A stretch of DNA of 64,000 nucleotides from Neisseria zoodegmatis (GTDB lineage Bacteria; Pseudomonadota; Gammaproteobacteria; Burkholderiales; Neisseriaceae). Below are positions 46,558-55,725 of this stretch, one piece after another. Where the stretch lies: the NCBI RefSeq assembly GCF_900187305.1, contig NZ_LT906434.1:1612001-1676000 (forward strand). Direction: 5' to 3'. Position 1 is the first letter of the stretch. The number at the start of each line of letters is the position of its first letter. The notes under the pieces are model-generated. The model made no database searches, was not told the origin of the DNA, and saw only the letters and a list, made by a program, of their open reading frames with translations. The position numbers were made by a program, and so were the translations under genes.

Positions 46558-47100
46558 TTAAAACGATGATCCCGGCTCTTGCAGAAAGGTGATTTCTTCT
46601 TCGGTGCTTTCCCGACCTAAAACGGCATTGCGGTGCGGGTAGCGGCCGAAGCGGTCGATAATCACTTTATGTTTGATTTCAAATTCAAGCGCATGGGGTG
46701 TGGTATAGCGTTCAAACCATGCCAACGCCTGTTCGTGAATCGCACGGCTTTCGCTGTGCATCAGCGGCATCAGCATAAAGTGACGTTCGGAAGACTCCAT
46801 CCCGGCAAAACCCGGCTGCTGCACAGCTTCCTGCGCCAGCGCCACCGCCATATTATCCTGCGCGAACGCCATAGGGCTGTCGCGGAACAGGTTGCGTGAA
46901 AATTGGTCGAGCACAATAATTTCCGCCAAACGACCATGCAGCGTGTCGCGCCAGCTGTAAAGCTCCGAATAAGCCGCCTGCCGCCACACATCGGCAAAGC
47001 GGCTGCGGATTTCCGCATCAAACTCATCGCTTTTGCTGAACCAAAACGGCCGGTTTTGTTCATCGAACCAAAAATCAAGTACGGTTTGGGGAGTCATCAT
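46558..47100 (-). CDS. DUF924 family protein
   Basis: The 180-residue protein has the DUF924 features: VLDFWFDEQNRPFWFSKSDEFDAEI at the start, GRLAEIIVLDQFSRNLFRDSPMAFAQD in the middle and RFGRYPHRNAVLGRESTEEEITFL near the end. It is an all-helical TPR-like fold of unknown function found widely in proteobacteria. Two Met codons are adjacent at the start. Confidence 0.88.
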   Translation of the reverse strand: MMTPQTVLDFWFDEQNRPFWFSKSDEFDAEIRSRFADVWRQAAYSELYSWRDTLHGRLAEIIVLDQFSRNLFRDSPMAFAQDNMAVALAQEAVQQPGFAGMESSERHFMLMPLMHSESRAIHEQALAWFERYTTPHALEFEIKHKVIIDRFGRYPHRNAVLGRESTEEEITFLQEPGSSF

Positions 47101-47215
47101 TCATTCCTTTTTGAAAACCGATAAAGCTCGGGTAAGGGTTTTCCGATATCACATCGGCTGAAAAAATGCGAAAAACATCAAGATGTAAGGCAAGATTAAG
47201 ATTTGCTAAATGCTT

Positions 47216-47260
47216 TTTCAGACGGCCTCATCAAGTTTAAAATGAGGCCGTCTGAAAATC
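47216..47260. terminator. Inverted DUS pair before the small acidic gene
   Basis: TTTCAGACGGCCTCAT and ATGAGGCCGTCTGAAA form a 16-bp stem with a loop of about 11 nt. Confidence 0.55.
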
Positions 47261-47290
47261 CCCCACGCCAATAAAACAAAAGGAGCCTGT

Positions 47291-47485
47291 ATGAAACCGA
47301 CCGAACAAGACAGCACATTCGACCTCACGCCTGCGGAAGAAATGGAAGCCGAAGAACGCGAACTGATTATCGAAGATTCAGTAGATGATTTGGTTACTTA
47401 TTCCGACCATCCCTTAAGCGATTGTGAAATCGAAAACAAAAGGCTGCATTTGGAAGACATCAAACCCGAGCCTGAAGACGAATAA
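47291..47485 (+). CDS. Small acidic protein of unknown function
   Basis: The 64-residue product is strongly acidic (EEMEAEERELIIEDSVDD, EDIKPEPEDE) with no membrane segment. AAAGGAG lies 8 nt upstream of the ATG, and it follows a DUS hairpin, so it looks like a real standalone gene. It ends convergent with trpS. I do not recognise the family. Confidence 0.65.
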   Translation: MKPTEQDSTFDLTPAEEMEAEERELIIEDSVDDLVTYSDHPLSDCEIENKRLHLEDIKPEPEDE

Positions 47486-47528
47486 TCCCTTCGCCAAACT
47501 CAGGTTCAACGCCTTTTCGTTTCAAATC

Positions 47529-48848
47529 TTATTTCAAAGCCCGGATACCCACGGCATCGCGCACTTGATCAAGCAGCACGCGCGCCTGTTTCCGGGCTTT
47601 TTGTGCGCCTGCCTGCAAAATATCTTCGATTTGCGCGGGGTTGGCGGTTAAGGCGCTGTAACGTTCGCGCGGTTCGGCCAATTCGGCATTGATTTTCGCG
47701 GCAAGCATTTTTTTGGCTTCGCCCCACGCCAAGCCTTCGGCCAGCATTTGCGTGAATTCGGCGGTTTCGGCAGGCGTGGCAAAGGCTTTGTAAATCTCAA
47801 ACAACGGGCTTTCGTCGGGCTGTTTCGGTTCGCCCGGTTCTTTTAAGTTGGTAATGATTTTATTCACCGATTTTTGGGTTTTCTTATCGTTTTCCCACAG
47901 CGGAATGGTGTTGCCGTAGCTCTTACTCATCTTGCGGCCGTCCAAGCCCACCAGCAATTCTACGTTTTCGTCGATTTTCACTTCGGGCAGCGTAAACACT
48001 TCTTTAAAGCGGTGGTTGAAACGGCCTGCAATATCGCGCGCCATTTCAACATGTTGGATTTGGTCGCGGCCCACCGGCACTTCTTGCGCGTTAAACATTA
48101 AAATATCGGCAGTCATCAGAATCGGGTAGCTGTACAAGCCCATCTCGATACCATCATCATTCAAATCCAAAAGATAACCATATTTTTTGAAAAAATTTCT
48201 CAATTCATCAACAGATTTATTCCTAATTTGATAAGCTCCACTATCATCAAAAGGAATCTCTACAAACTCTTTTTCAAAGTCTTCCAATATTGGAATAGTT
48301 ATTATTCCAGATGGTAAATATTCATCTATGTCAGCGAGAAAATCCCATAATAATTTGTATGAATTTGAGATTATTGAATCTGTTTGATAATTAAATAAAT
48401 TTTGAATCTCTTGTGACAATCTTAAATCAGCCCATTCATACTCTTGGTAACTTCCATTAATCCCAAACGTACGCTGAATTCTTTTTGCTAAATTTTCCTG
48501 CACCGCCGCTTTGTAGGCATGGGCGCGGTTCATCAGACCTTTGGCGGTGATGCAGGTCAGAATCCAGTTCAACTCCATGATTTCGGGAATGTCGCTCTGG
48601 CGGTAAAACGTGGTTTTTTCGGGGTCTAAACCGCAAGCCAGCCAAGTGGCGGCAACGGCTTGGGTGGATTCGTGAATCAGCTCGGGATCATGGCATTTGA
48701 TAATGCCGTGGTAATCGGCGAGAAACAGGAAAGATTCGGTATCCGGCGCATGCGAGGCTGCAATCGCAGGGCGGATAGCGCCGACGTAGTTGCCCAAATG
48801 CGGAATGCCGGTGGTGGTTACTCCGGTTAAAACACGTTTTTTATTCAT
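47529..48848 (-). CDS. trpS: Tryptophan--tRNA ligase with a large internal insertion
   Basis: TrpRS charges tRNA-Trp. The class I signatures are present: PHLGN (HIGH-like, 16-20) and GRKMSKS, with [27 protein letters not shown] between them. The chain is 439 residues against about 335 normally. The excess is a segment of roughly 117 residues (about 118-234, [12 protein letters not shown]... to ...YLLDLNDDG) placed between [10 protein letters not shown] and the GLYSYP motif, where typical sequences have only about a dozen residues. The DNA of this segment (about 48152-48499) is strikingly AT-rich whereas both flanks have host composition. The frame stays open across both joints. The ATG at 48848 ([14 protein letters not shown]) matches relatives. 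Confidence 0.93.
   Translation of the reverse strand: MNKKRVLTGVTTTGIPHLGNYVGAIRPAIAASHAPDTESFLFLADYHGIIKCHDPELIHESTQAVAATWLACGLDPEKTTFYRQSDIPEIMELNWILTCITAKGLMNRAHAYKAAVQENLAKRIQRTFGINGSYQEYEWADLRLSQEIQNLFNYQTDSIISNSYKLLWDFLADIDEYLPSGIITIPILEDFEKEFVEIPFDDSGAYQIRNKSVDELRNFFKKYGYLLDLNDDGIEMGLYSYPILMTADILMFNAQEVPVGRDQIQHVEMARDIAGRFNHRFKEVFTLPEVKIDENVELLVGLDGRKMSKSYGNTIPLWENDKKTQKSVNKIITNLKEPGEPKQPDESPLFEIYKAFATPAETAEFTQMLAEGLAWGEAKKMLAAKINAELAEPRERYSALTANPAQIEDILQAGAQKARKQARVLLDQVRDAVGIRALK
48152..48499 (-). other. AT-rich in-frame insertion inside trpS
   Basis: This segment encodes about 117 residues not expected in bacterial TrpRS. It starts after AYKAAVQ and ends before IEMGLYSYP. Sequence features: aromatic- and acid-rich ([68 protein letters not shown]). 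It lacks intein marks (no Cys/Ser first residue, no terminal His-Asn). Origin and role unknown. Confidence 0.8.
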
Positions 48849-48868
48849 TTTGTTCTCTTTAAATAAGA

Positions 48869-48903
48869 TTTCAGACGGCCTGTTCAAACAGAGGCCGTCT
48901 GAA
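48869..48903. terminator. Inverted DUS pair upstream of trpS
   Basis: TTTCAGACGGCCTG and GAGGCCGTCTGAAA across about 10 nt. The rest of the gap to clpB is AT-rich leader and promoter sequence. Confidence 0.55.
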
Positions 48904-49075
48904 ACGGCAATCATAAAAATCAAGTGGCGGATTATACATCAAACACGGTTTTCAGACGGACTTTACACACAATCCGCCGCGTTTCCTGTAGAGGCATACC
49001 AAACTTATCCACAAGCATATTTTATTAATATTCATAAATTTATAAAATATTTCAATCTGTTTGATAGAAAAGATA

Positions 49076-49103
49076 TTGACTTACCCACAGGCGAACCCAT
49101 ATA
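49076..49103 (+). promoter_or_regulatory. Heat-shock (sigma-32) promoter of clpB
   Basis: TTGACTT at 49076-49082 and CCCATATA at 49096-49103 with a 13-nt spacer match the RpoH consensus (CTTGAAA, N13-17, CCCCATNT) well. The clpB ATG is 43 nt further on. Confidence 0.7.
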
Positions 49104-49146
49104 GCTTTCATCTAAACAATACACAAACTTTAAAGAAAGAAAACAG

Positions 49147-51720
49147 ATGAGATTCGACAAACTAACCGCAAAATTCCAACAAGCGCTGGCCGATGCCCAA
49201 AGCATGGCTTTGGCTGCCGACAACAGTTATCTCGAAGCAGGCCATGTATTGAAAGCCCTGCTCGACGATAACGAAGGCGGCACTGCCGCTCTGCTCTCGC
49301 ACGCCGGTGTAAACGTGCCGCAAGTAAAACAACAACTTACCCAAGCCTTAAACGGCCTGCCCAAAGTATCCGGCACCGGCGGCGAAATCCTGCCCAGCCG
49401 CGAATTACAGGCCGTCTTAAACCTGATGGACAAAGCCGCCATGAAACGCGGCGATGCCTATATCGCCAGCGAACTGTTCCCACTGGCATTGGTACAGCAA
49501 AACGACAGCACCGGTAAAATTCTGAAAAATGCCGGAGCCACCGAACAAAACATCAACGCCGCCATTGACGCGGTACGAGGAGGAGCCTCTGTGGATAACC
49601 CCAACGCTGAAGACCAACGCGAAGCCCTGAAAAAATATACCACCGACTTAACCCAGCGCGCCCGCGAAGGCAAACTCGACCCCGTGATCGGCCGCGACGA
49701 CGAAATCCGCCGCGCCATCCAAGTATTGCAACGCCGCACCAAAAACAACCCGGTGTTAATCGGCGAGCCCGGCGTGGGTAAAACCGCCATTGTTGAAGGC
49801 TTGGCTCAACGCATCGTCGATGGCGAAGTGCCCGATTCCCTGCGTAACAAACGCCTGCTGGTGCTTGATTTGGCCGCATTGATTGCCGGTGCCAAATACC
49901 GCGGCGAGTTTGAAGAACGCTTAAAGGCCGTCTTAAACGATTTGGCTAAAGACGACGGCAACACGCTGATTTTCATTGATGAAATCCATACTTTGGTTGG
50001 CGCGGGCAAAACCGACGGCGCGATGGACGCGGGTAATATGCTCAAACCCGCCCTTGCCCGCGGCGAACTGCACTGTATCGGTGCCACTACTTTGGACGAA
50101 TACCGCCAATACATCGAAAAAGATGCCGCGCTGGAACGCCGCTTCCAAAAAGTATTGGTAGGCGAACCGAGCGTGGAAGACACCATCGCCATTCTGCGCG
50201 GCTTGCAGGAGCGTTACGAAATCCACCACGGCATCGACATCACCGACCCGGCCATTGTCGCTGCTGCGGAATTGAGCAACCGCTATATCACCGACCGTTT
50301 TCTGCCCGATAAGGCCATTGATTTGATCGACGAAGCCGCCAGCCGCATCAAAATGGAATTGGATTCCAAACCTGAGCAGATGGACAAACTCGACCGCCGC
50401 ATCATCCAACTCAAAATGGAAAAAATGCACGTTGAGAAAGAAAGCGACGATGCCAGCAAAAAACGCCTCGATTTAATCGACGAAGAAATCGCCGGCCTGC
50501 AAAAAGAATACGCCGATTTGGACGAAATCTGGAAAGCCGAAAAAGCCGCTTCCGCCGGCACCGCCGACATCAAAAAACAAATCGACGACATCAAAGTCAA
50601 AATCGAGCAGGCCAAACGCCAAGGCGACTTCGCCCGCGCATCCGAACTGGAATACGGCGAACTGCCCAAACTCAGCCAACAGCTGCAAGCGCTGGAAAAC
50701 AATCCGCAAGAGCAGCAGGCCAACAAACTCTTCCGCACCAAAGTGGGCGCGGACGAAGTGGCCGAAATCGTATCGCGCATGACCGGCATTCCGGTAAGCA
50801 AAATGATGGAAGGCGAACGCGACAAACTCTTGAAAATGGAAGAAGTATTGCACAACCGCGTGGTGGGACAAGACGAAGCCGTGCGCGCCGTTTCCAACGC
50901 CATCCGCCGCTCCCGCTCCGGCTTGGCCGACCCCAACAAACCATACGGCAGCTTCCTCTTCTTAGGCCCGACCGGTGTCGGCAAAACCGAACTGTGCAAA
51001 GCCTTGGCGAGCTTCCTGTTTGACAGCGAAGACCATTTAATCCGCATCGATATGTCGGAATACATGGAAAAACACGCCGTTGCCCGCTTAATCGGCGCGC
51101 CTCCCGGCTATGTCGGCTACGAAGAAGGCGGCTACCTAACCGAACAAGTCCGCCGCAAACCTTACAGCGTGATCCTGCTCGACGAAGTGGAAAAAGCCCA
51201 CCCCGACGTGTTCAACATCCTGCTGCAAGTGTTGGACGACGGCCGCTTGACCGACGGTCAAGGCCGCACGGTGGACTTTAAAAACACCGTGATCGTGATG
51301 ACTTCCAACATCGGCAGCCACCACATCCAGCAAATGGGCACATCGGATTACGAAGCCGTGAAAGAAGTGGTCATGGAAGACGTGAAAGAACACTTCCGCC
51401 CTGAAATGATTAACCGTATCGACGAAGTGGTCGTGTTCCACGGCTTGGATCAGGCCAATATCCGCAGCATCGCCAAAATCCAGCTCAAAGGCTTGGAAAA
51501 ACGCCTTGCCGCACAGAACCTGCATCTCAAAGTCGACGATGCCGCACTGGATCTAATCGCCAAAGCAGGCTTCGACCCCGTGTACGGCGCACGCCCGCTC
51601 AAACGCGCCATCCAAGCGGAAATCGAAAACCCGCTGGCCTTGGCTCTGCTCGAAGGCAAATATAAGCCTGAAAGCGTGATTCATGTGAAAGCGGATGGGG
51701 ATAAGCTGGCGTTTGATTGA
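49147..51720 (+). CDS. clpB: ATP-dependent chaperone ClpB
   Basis: ClpB is the hexameric disaggregase working with DnaK. The 857-residue protein has the N-terminal Clp repeat domain (1-145), the first AAA+ domain with GEPGVGKT at 206-213, the coiled-coil middle domain (about 400-525), and the second AAA+ domain with GPTGVGKT at about 607-614 and sensor regions. Length is standard. A heat-shock-type promoter precedes it and a long perfect DUS hairpin terminator follows. Confidence 0.98.
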   Translation: MRFDKLTAKFQQALADAQSMALAADNSYLEAGHVLKALLDDNEGGTAALLSHAGVNVPQVKQQLTQALNGLPKVSGTGGEILPSRELQAVLNLMDKAAMKRGDAYIASELFPLALVQQNDSTGKILKNAGATEQNINAAIDAVRGGASVDNPNAEDQREALKKYTTDLTQRAREGKLDPVIGRDDEIRRAIQVLQRRTKNNPVLIGEPGVGKTAIVEGLAQRIVDGEVPDSLRNKRLLVLDLAALIAGAKYRGEFEERLKAVLNDLAKDDGNTLIFIDEIHTLVGAGKTDGAMDAGNMLKPALARGELHCIGATTLDEYRQYIEKDAALERRFQKVLVGEPSVEDTIAILRGLQERYEIHHGIDITDPAIVAAAELSNRYITDRFLPDKAIDLIDEAASRIKMELDSKPEQMDKLDRRIIQLKMEKMHVEKESDDASKKRLDLIDEEIAGLQKEYADLDEIWKAEKAASAGTADIKKQIDDIKVKIEQAKRQGDFARASELEYGELPKLSQQLQALENNPQEQQANKLFRTKVGADEVAEIVSRMTGIPVSKMMEGERDKLLKMEEVLHNRVVGQDEAVRAVSNAIRRSRSGLADPNKPYGSFLFLGPTGVGKTELCKALASFLFDSEDHLIRIDMSEYMEKHAVARLIGAPPGYVGYEEGGYLTEQVRRKPYSVILLDEVEKAHPDVFNILLQVLDDGRLTDGQGRTVDFKNTVIVMTSNIGSHHIQQMGTSDYEAVKEVVMEDVKEHFRPEMINRIDEVVVFHGLDQANIRSIAKIQLKGLEKRLAAQNLHLKVDDAALDLIAKAGFDPVYGARPLKRAIQAEIENPLALALLEGKYKPESVIHVKADGDKLAFD

Positions 51721-51750
51721 TTGGGTTGAACCGTAGCAACCGGTATGACT

Positions 51751-51788
51751 AAAGGCCGTCTGAAAATTTTCAGACGGCCTATTTTTTG
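51751..51788 (+). terminator. clpB terminator (inverted DUS)
   Basis: AGGCCGTCTGAAAA and TTTTCAGACGGCCT abut as a perfect 28-nt palindrome, followed by ATTTTTTG. Confidence 0.85.
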
Positions 51789-51886
51789 TTGAGCAAATGC
51801 TGGCATTGTTTACACTTTTCTTTTTCTTACTGATAAATTCATTTACACCTTTTTCCGCTATAAACCGACCAAAACATCATATACTC

Positions 51887-52282
51887 TTACTTAATTTTCA
51901 AAATCGGAAATTCAAGATTTCTTAATTCTTTTTTCTTAGGACACTCAGTAAAAAGAGAACCTCTCTTGCCGTTTTCAGATTCTAGACGCATCAATATATA
52001 GCAGTTTTTTTGATCATAAATATATTCGTCTACTTCATAAATTTCCATAGTATTTTGATCTGACTCAGTTTCAACATCTCCCGGTTTTAATTTTGCAACC
52101 CCTTTTAATAGCTCGGAACGTTTTCCCTTTGAAGATGAATAAATATTGAATGCAATATTATTTCCGTTTTCTAAATGCTTTACCTTGATATACGTATTGG
52201 TGTTCTTACCCTTATAGGTACTCGGGTAAGCCAACAACGGGATTGATAAAATGGTTGTATATATGATTTTTTTAATCATCAT
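51887..52282 (-). CDS. AT-rich secreted orphan protein
   Basis: I do not recognise this gene. The 131-residue product has a signal peptide (MMIKKIIYTTILSIPLLAYPSTY, cleavage near residue 20) and a polar, lysine- and glutamate-rich body with two cysteines (QKNCYILMRLESENGKRGSLFTEC). It may be periplasmic or exported. It stands alone and is much more AT-rich than clpB beside it. GAAGGTAC lies before the ATG. About 230 nt of AT-rich DNA without a gene separate it from the next hairpin. Confidence 0.6.
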   Translation of the reverse strand: MMIKKIIYTTILSIPLLAYPSTYKGKNTNTYIKVKHLENGNNIAFNIYSSSKGKRSELLKGVAKLKPGDVETESDQNTMEIYEVDEYIYDQKNCYILMRLESENGKRGSLFTECPKKKELRNLEFPILKIK

Positions 52283-52509
52283 TTTTTTCGTACCTTCTTG
52301 TTTGAAACTAAAATGTCCAAAATATTTTCTTGGATATGCCGAAAGATTAGCTGCATCAGCTTAATAACACTTAATGAAACCCACTTTTATTTGAACAACA
52401 ATGAAGCCAATAAAACATCAGAGAAGCGTGGTATTTCAGTAATGTGACAGGTATGCATACTTTTACAATATAGCAAAATAAATATCTTTACCCAGTGTAG
52501 ATATGACAA

Positions 52510-52539
52510 AAGGCCGTCTGAATTTTCAGACGGCCTTTA
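52510..52539 (-). terminator. Terminator of the LysR gene (inverted DUS)
   Basis: AAGGCCGTCTGAA and TTCAGACGGCCTT with a 2-nt loop, 5 nt past the stop. Confidence 0.75.
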
Positions 52540-52543
52540 CCAA

Positions 52544-53431
52544 TCACTCCTTAACCTTCTCACTCAAAAAATCAATAAAACTTCTTACCTTCGCACTTAA
52601 AAAAGCACGATCCACATAAGCGGCATAAAGTTTTGCCGTCAGGAAATGATAATCGGGCAGCAGCCGCACTACTCTGCCGGCGGTTAGGTCTTCGCAGACG
52701 CACCATTCAGGTTGGAAGCCGATGCCGGCGCCAGCGCGGATCAGGCTGCCGACCATGAGGGTGCTGTCGCTGTGTATGGCTGCGTTGAGTTCGAGCAGGC
52801 TACGTTGGCCGTTGTGTTTGTGTTGGATTTCGAGGCGGCTCATGTCGGTGTAGGAAGGCAGCACTGCGGGGTGCTGCGCGGCTTCTTCGGGGGTTTGCGG
52901 TACGCCGTTCCGCCGCAGGTAATCGGGCGAGGCGAGCAAGAAAAACTGGATGTCGGCCAAGGGTTTGACAATCAACGAGGGGCCGGGGTCGTTGGAGACG
53001 CGTAGTGCGAGGTCAAAACCGTCGGCGATGAGGTCGGTGTGGCGGTTGCTGAGTACCAAGTCGAGGGATACTTCGGGATAGCGTTGTTTGTATTCGCTGA
53101 TCCAGCGGCTGACGCGCGGGCTGGCAAACCATTGCGGCATGGTGATGCGCAGGATGCCTTGCGGTTTTTCGGTAACGCCTGCGGCTTTTTGGGCGGCGGT
53201 TTCAAGGGTTTCGAGGGCGTGGCAGCATTGGCGGTAGTATTCTTCGCCGGTTTCGGTAAGATGGAGGTTGCGGCTGTTGCGGTGTAAGAGTTTGGCTTGT
53301 AAGGTGTTTTCTAAATGGCTGACGTGTTTGCTGGCCATGGCGTTGGAAATGCCGAGATGGTCGGCGGCGCGGGTGAAGCTGCCGTTTTCGACCACTTGGC
53401 GGAACACTTTGAGGCTGAACAGGGTATCCAT
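52544..53431 (-). CDS. LysR family transcriptional regulator
   Basis: The 295-residue protein has an N-terminal winged helix-turn-helix (MDTLFSLKVFRQVVENGSFTRAADHLGISNAMASKHVSHLE, about 1-60) and a substrate-binding effector domain. It is divergent from the DoxX/nitroreductase/dioxygenase genes and shares a 100-nt upstream gap with them, so it is their probable regulator, as is usual for LysR proteins. The DNA between holds AT-rich sequence with several ATA and TAT runs. Effector unknown; an electrophile or quinone is plausible. Confidence 0.92.
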   Translation of the reverse strand: MDTLFSLKVFRQVVENGSFTRAADHLGISNAMASKHVSHLENTLQAKLLHRNSRNLHLTETGEEYYRQCCHALETLETAAQKAAGVTEKPQGILRITMPQWFASPRVSRWISEYKQRYPEVSLDLVLSNRHTDLIADGFDLALRVSNDPGPSLIVKPLADIQFFLLASPDYLRRNGVPQTPEEAAQHPAVLPSYTDMSRLEIQHKHNGQRSLLELNAAIHSDSTLMVGSLIRAGAGIGFQPEWCVCEDLTAGRVVRLLPDYHFLTAKLYAAYVDRAFLSAKVRSFIDFLSEKVKE

Positions 53432-53531
53432 GATTTCTTATTGGGAAGTGATTATTAAACAAAAAGAGTATATATCTACAAAAGGGAAATATCTATACTG
53501 TGCTCATCTTTCCACTATATGAGTAATCACC

Positions 53532-53942
53532 ATGACGAGTATCCATTCCAATTTGAGCCGTTTCCAACCCATGTTATTGTCTGTTTTGCGCATCGCTTCG
53601 GCTTATATGTTTATGCTGCACGGCACGGCGAAGCTGTTTGCGTTGCCGCATATTGAGATGTTCGACGGCTTGCAGCTGATGTCGATTTACGGTTTGGCCG
53701 GCGTTCTCGAAGTCGTGGGCGGCGTGTTGTTGCTATTGGGTTTGTTTACCCGCCCGGTGGCGTTTGTGTTGTCCGGCCAGATGGCGGTTGCCTATTTTAT
53801 GTCGCACGCGGCCAAAGCGCCTTTGTTGCCACTGCTAAACGGCGGCGAAGCGGCGGCGCTGTTCTGCTTTATTTTCCTGTATATCGCAGCGGCGGGCGGC
53901 GGTGCTTGGGCTTTGGATAATAAGTTGGGCAAAAAGCTATAA
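53532..53942 (+). CDS. DoxX family membrane protein
   Basis: The 136-residue protein has four hydrophobic segments and the DoxX pattern (LRIASAYMFMLHGTAKLFALP, YGLAGVLEVVGGVLLLLGLFTRPVAFVLSGQMAVAYFM). DoxX proteins are often part of thiol- or quinone-stress membrane complexes. It is 49 nt ahead of a nitroreductase gene and divergent from a LysR regulator. A single AT-DUS (ATGCCGTCTGAA) follows directly after its stop. Confidence 0.88.
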   Translation: MTSIHSNLSRFQPMLLSVLRIASAYMFMLHGTAKLFALPHIEMFDGLQLMSIYGLAGVLEVVGGVLLLLGLFTRPVAFVLSGQMAVAYFMSHAAKAPLLPLLNGGEAAALFCFIFLYIAAAGGGAWALDNKLGKKL

Positions 53943-53991
53943 TGCCGTCTGAAACCGCCCTTTCTTTTTACCATCATTTAAGGGAACCATC

Positions 53992-54597
53992 ATGACTTAC
54001 ACCGTACTCCAACAAGCCGCGGAAACCCGCCGCTCTGTTTACGCTTTAAACAAAAACCTGCCTCTGCCTGCTGCCGAAGTCGCCGAGATGGTGAAACATG
54101 CCGTGCTGCACACGCCTTCGTCATTCAATTCGCAATCTACCCGTGTGGTGGTGCTGTTCGGTGCGGAACACGAAAAGCTGTGGCAATTTGCCGAAGATGC
54201 CTTGCGCGCCATCGTACCCGCCGAAAACTTCGAGCCGACCAAGCAAAAGCTGGATATGTTTAAAGCCGCGGCCGGTTCGGTGCTGTTTTTTGAAGACCAA
54301 AACGTCGTAAAAGGCTTGCAAGAACGCTTCCCCAGCTATGCCGACAATTTCCCTATCTGGGCGGAACACGCCGATGCCATGCACCAATACGCAGTATGGA
54401 CCACGCTGGCCGCAGCCGGTATCGGCGCCAACCTGCAACACTACAACCCACTAATTGACAACGCCGTTGCCCAAGAATGGTCGGTTCCTGCCAACTGGAC
54501 ATTGCGTGCGCAAATGGTGTTCGGCGGCATTGATGCGCCTGCGGGTGAGAAAACATTCGATCCGCTGGAAGGCCGTCTGAAAGTATTCGGCCTGTAA
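53992..54597 (+). CDS. Nitroreductase family protein
   Basis: The 201-residue flavoprotein (MTYTVLQQAAETRRSVYALNKNLP, HTPSSFNSQSTRVVVLFG, WTTLAAAGIGANLQHYNPLID) matches the small nitroreductase family that uses FMN and NAD(P)H to reduce nitro compounds, quinones or similar electrophiles. AAGGGAACC precedes the ATG. Its last codons contain a DUS read as EGRLKVFG. Likely cotranscribed with doxX. Confidence 0.9.
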   Translation: MTYTVLQQAAETRRSVYALNKNLPLPAAEVAEMVKHAVLHTPSSFNSQSTRVVVLFGAEHEKLWQFAEDALRAIVPAENFEPTKQKLDMFKAAAGSVLFFEDQNVVKGLQERFPSYADNFPIWAEHADAMHQYAVWTTLAAAGIGANLQHYNPLIDNAVAQEWSVPANWTLRAQMVFGGIDAPAGEKTFDPLEGRLKVFGL

Positions 54598-54613
54598 GCC
54601 GTTCGATTGATTA

Positions 54614-54679
54614 TGCCTGTCTGAAACGGGTTAAGGGTTGGCTGCACAAAAACCTGCGTTATCCGTTTTCAGACAGGCA
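54614..54679. repeat. Inverted pair of TGCCTGTCTGAA elements
   Basis: TGCCTGTCTGAA at 54614-54625 and its complement at 54668-54679, with CGG/CCG extending the stem, around a loop of about 36 nt. This dialect differs from the AG-DUS used by most hairpins in the window. Confidence 0.75.
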
Positions 54680-54700
54680 TCGTTACATTTCAATAGCCCC

Positions 54701-55486
54701 ATGAACAAAACCCCCGCCCTATTTCTCGGCCACGGCAGCCCGATGAACGTTATCGAAGCGGATAATCCGTTTACCCGGGGCTTCAGGCAGGTTGCGGCGC
54801 AGTTTCCCAAGCCCCGCGCCATACTGATGATTTCCGCCCACTGGTACGGCGATGCTTTGCAAGTATCCGGCAGCACCGCTCCGGCCATGATTTATGATTT
54901 TTACGGCTTTCCCGAAGAGCTGAATCAAGTGCAGTATCCTGCTTCCGGCAGCCCCGAACTTGCCGCCGAAGTGCAGCGTTTGCTCGCGCCCGAACCGGTA
55001 TCCGTCGATATGCTTCGGGGGTTCGACCACGGCACATGGGGTGTACTCAAGCATCTTTATCCCGAAGCCGACATTCCCGTCGTACAACTGAGCCTGAACC
55101 GGAATCAACCCGCCGAATGGCATTTCGCATTGGCGCAAAAGCTCAAGCCCTTGCGCGAACAAGGCGTGTTGGTTGTCGGCAGCGGCAATATCGTTCACAA
55201 CCTGCGCACCATCAGCTTTGCCCATATCCGCCAAGCGGGTGCGGCTTACGAATGGGCGGAAACCTTCCGCCGCGACATCAACCAAGCCATTTTGAATCGG
55301 GACAACGAAACCTTGATCCACTACTTGCGCTTGGGCGAGGCTGCCGCTTTATCCGTACCCACGCCCGAACATTACCTGCCCCTGCTCTACATCATGGCGT
55401 TGCGCGATGAAGAAGATGAAGTCAAGCTGTTCAACGACGAGATTGTCGGCGGTTCGTTAAGCATGACTTCGGTGCTGCTGGGATAA
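54701..55486 (+). CDS. ygiD: YgiD-type dioxygenase (extradiol, class III-like)
   Basis: The 261-residue protein (MNKTPALFLGHGSPMNVIEADNPFT) belongs to the DODA/YgiD family of extradiol ring-cleaving dioxygenases using Zn or Fe. Visible ligands include H in FLGHGSPMN, H in ISAHWYG and H in NIVHNLRT. The natural substrate is unclear. The ATG at 54701 is preferred to an upstream in-frame ATG inside the preceding hairpin region. It may be regulated with the LysR-linked genes upstream. Confidence 0.85.
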   Translation: MNKTPALFLGHGSPMNVIEADNPFTRGFRQVAAQFPKPRAILMISAHWYGDALQVSGSTAPAMIYDFYGFPEELNQVQYPASGSPELAAEVQRLLAPEPVSVDMLRGFDHGTWGVLKHLYPEADIPVVQLSLNRNQPAEWHFALAQKLKPLREQGVLVVGSGNIVHNLRTISFAHIRQAGAAYEWAETFRRDINQAILNRDNETLIHYLRLGEAAALSVPTPEHYLPLLYIMALRDEEDEVKLFNDEIVGGSLSMTSVLLG

Positions 55487-55549
55487 TTTTTTCACTTATA
55501 CTTTGAATCAATGGCTTATACTTTTCAGACGGCCTCAGTTATATAGGAT

Positions 55550-55691
55550 GAGCCTTTGCAAAACCCTTAGATGTGGATGCAGTTCAAGGCGTAGCAGCGC
55601 AGCGAGTGCAGACATATCAGATAGATAGGCAAACGAGCGGGCAGCGCACAACGCAGAAATGCGCCGCAGATGGGGGTTTTGCAAAAGTGTC
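55550..55691 (-). repeat. MITE-like copy B
   Basis: About 142 nt, in reverse orientation to the copy at 57865 and nearly identical to it in the inner 110 nt. Ends are imperfect: GAGCCTTTGCAAAA at the left and TTTTGCAAAAGTGTC at the right. It lies between the ygiD stop and the cupin gene and creates a spurious N-terminal extension to the cupin frame. Confidence 0.8.
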
Positions 55692-55725
55692 AGGCCGTCT
55701 GAAAATCCCACATGGAGGACATGTT

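Noticed and set aside
48152-48499. Intein in trpS
   Set aside because: No Cys/Ser at the left splice point, no His-Asn end, and the segment is shorter than even mini-inteins usually are.
55573-55725. Upstream extension of the cupin frame (starting MDAVQGVAAQ)
   Set aside because: The codons are those of repeat copy B; the same peptide occurs in front of the zinc exporter from copy A, so it is repeat DNA in an open frame and not protein.
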